Shown here: piece by piece, positions 62,610 through 64,000 of the stretch
How the letters are laid out: each line of letters starts with the position of its first letter
How positions within the stretch are numbered: the stretch's first letter is position 1
Source: Stachybotrys elegans
Lineage: Eukaryota; Ascomycota; Sordariomycetes; Hypocreales; Stachybotryaceae
Direction: 5' to 3'
Assembly: GCA_020746835.1 (NCBI GenBank)
Contig: JAGPNK010000018.1
Location: forward strand, 310,001-374,000
DNA length: 64,000 nt
Made by a program: the position numbers and the translations under genes
The notes under the pieces: model-generated
Database searches by the model: none
What the model saw: the letters and a program-made list of their open reading frames with translations, nothing else
Told to the model about the DNA's origin: nothing

Positions 62610-64000
62610 ATGGACCTTTCCACAATGATCCCATTGGCGTCATTTACGTCAATGAGTCAATTCGCAGTGATATGCACCACAACCGCCGCACTGTGGCTTG
62701 GGTGGAGGCTATGGAGCTTCACACTACGGCCGATGTTGCACCCCGAACTCCCAAAGAGATACCCATATCTGATTCCCGGTGTGTATATATTGCGTCCAAA
62801 TGTAGATGCTGTATCCAGATGTCTAACATGTATCATCTCCAGTTGCTGGTCACATCAGAGGCATGGTCAGGCACACCAGCAACGTCTTTACACAGGGGAA
62901 GTAAGTCAGGCTATACATAACAACCATCTCATGATTACATGACACAAGGCCTAATGGAGAATGTACGCTGAGATTATTCTAGAAAGTATTTCGGCAAGAC
63001 CCGCGAGATTTTCAGTCTGGTCGTCATGGGAGAGGAATTGTACATTGTGACCAATCCCTCCGATATCCAAGAGGTTTTCAAGCACGCCACAAGCCTTGAC
63101 CACGATGCCATGGCCGCGGACATTCTCATCGACATGGGAGTGACAAAGTCTACTGTTGTTCGCATATTCGAGCCTATCTATCGATCGAAAAACTATATTC
63201 AGGCGACACATGATGACTTCCGGGCCCAGCTACATCCAGGACCTAGGCTTGACAAGCTTCAAGCCGACTTCCTTGCCCATATTGACAAATCTCTCCGCTA
63301 CGATGCTGTCAAGGGGCCCATGGTCAAATCGTCGCCCACGGGCAGCAAGATCATCTCACTATGGGAGTGGTGTGGGCAAGTCCTTGTTGACTCTGCGATT
63401 GAGGCCTTCTTCAGTGGGTCGCTCTATGAAGCCAACCCCGATATGCTCCAAGACTTTTTCACGTTTGACGAGGAGAGCTGGAAGCTGCCCTATAGGCTGC
63501 CCCGCTTTGCTGCTAAAAAGATGTACTCATCAATGGACAAGTGCATCGATGCTGTTAGCAAGTGGCTAGAGTTTCCCAAGGAGAAGAGGCAGGCTTCGTG
63601 GATCGTTGACCAGATGGTCGAAGGTCTAAAGGAAGTGGAGGTTACCGATGCCCGCCAACGTGGAGCCATGGTGTTTGTCCTGTTCAGAGTGTAAGTTCGG
63701 ATTCTTCCTCCCCAAAACCAGATACTGACACGAAGAAGGGTTAATAGCAATGCCTACCGTCTTTGCTTCTGGTGTCTGGTGTATCTCCTGTTTGACCCTG
63801 AGCTCCTCAAGGGGATCAAGGAAGAGATGCAACCTGCGTGGAGTAGCGAAGGCGTGGGCAGTCTTGACATGTCATATCTTCTTGATAAATGCCCACTACT
63901 CTCTTCGTTTTATGAAGAAGTTCTACGCTTCACGGTTGACACTGTGGGAGCGCGGGTTGTCATGAAGGAGACGACAGTTGGAGGTAAAAAGCTTTCTCCT
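62610..64000 (+). CDS. cytochrome P450, partial at window edge
   Basis: ER-anchored P450 in the CYP7/CYP8-like fungal group. The N-terminus (MDLSTMIPLASF) has one membrane helix (FAVICTTTAALWLGWRLWSF) and LPKRYPYLIPV. Introns: after LIP (to VAGHIRG), after FTQGK (to KYFGKTREIF), and one near 63692-63747 before the I/J-helix part. Motifs: MGEELYIVTNPSDIQEVFK, LWEWCGQVLVDSAIEAFF, and the K-helix EEVLRF (E-x2-R). The sequence ends at ETTVGGKKLS, before the haem-binding Cys, so the last part lies outside the window. No sign of disruption in what is seen. Confidence 0.88.

Overview
The window is nuclear DNA of a filamentous ascomycete (Pezizomycotina). Genes are broken by many 46-120 base GT-AG introns with CTAAC/CTGAC-type branch sites. 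Families such as Zn2Cys6 regulators, HET, SAT4/PTH11-like, Egh16-like, CFEM and 2EXR are fungal, and the one clear transposon shows nonsense and catalytic-site changes of the repeat-induced point mutation (RIP) type. A GH7 cellulase, a cutinase, an NPP1-like protein and an Egh16-like protein together suggest a plant-associated Sordariomycete; the species cannot be named from this sequence.

Layout. 0.7-9 kb: a bilirubin-oxidase-type multicopper oxidase, a GH7 endoglucanase with a cellulose-binding module, and an NCS1 nucleobase permease, all on the minus strand. 9.6-21 kb is accessory-like and AT-rich in places: a small chromodomain-like protein, a sedolisin relic, a secreted beta/gamma-crystallin-like protein, a Zn2Cys6 regulator, an NPP1-like secreted protein, a small cysteine-rich secreted protein, an SDR that lacks its cofactor-binding half, a TIGR04076-like protein, and a short dispersed repeat at 12.3 and 21.0 kb. 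21.5-26.1 kb: an amino-acid permease beside a Zn2Cys6 regulator. 26.7-32.3 kb: an aldo/keto reductase with an unfamiliar N-terminal region, a 2EXR protein and a P450. 32.8-38.3 kb: three secreted-protein genes (Egh16-like, cutinase, and a protein built of about 20 short tandem repeats). A tRNA-Thr(TGT) lies at 39.5 kb.

41.4-51.9 kb is a sugar-utilisation block: an MFS sugar transporter, a secreted GH35 beta-galactosidase convergent with it, and two intracellular GH13 alpha-glucosidases transcribed divergently from a shared 1.3 kb promoter region. The likely scheme is extracellular release of galactose/glucose, uptake, and cytosolic cleavage of alpha-glucosides. After it come a CFEM-like gene whose frame is split (52.5-53.1 kb) and a complete but inactivated 2.6 kb pogo/Fot1-like DNA transposon with 38-base perfect inverted repeats and a TA target duplication (53.5-56.2 kb). 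The right end holds a PTH11/SAT4-like membrane receptor, a HET-domain protein and a P450 that runs off the window.

Splice sites were worked out by eye from GT/AG positions, phase and family conservation. Where phase and conserved residues agree, the models are firm; doubtful ones are flagged.
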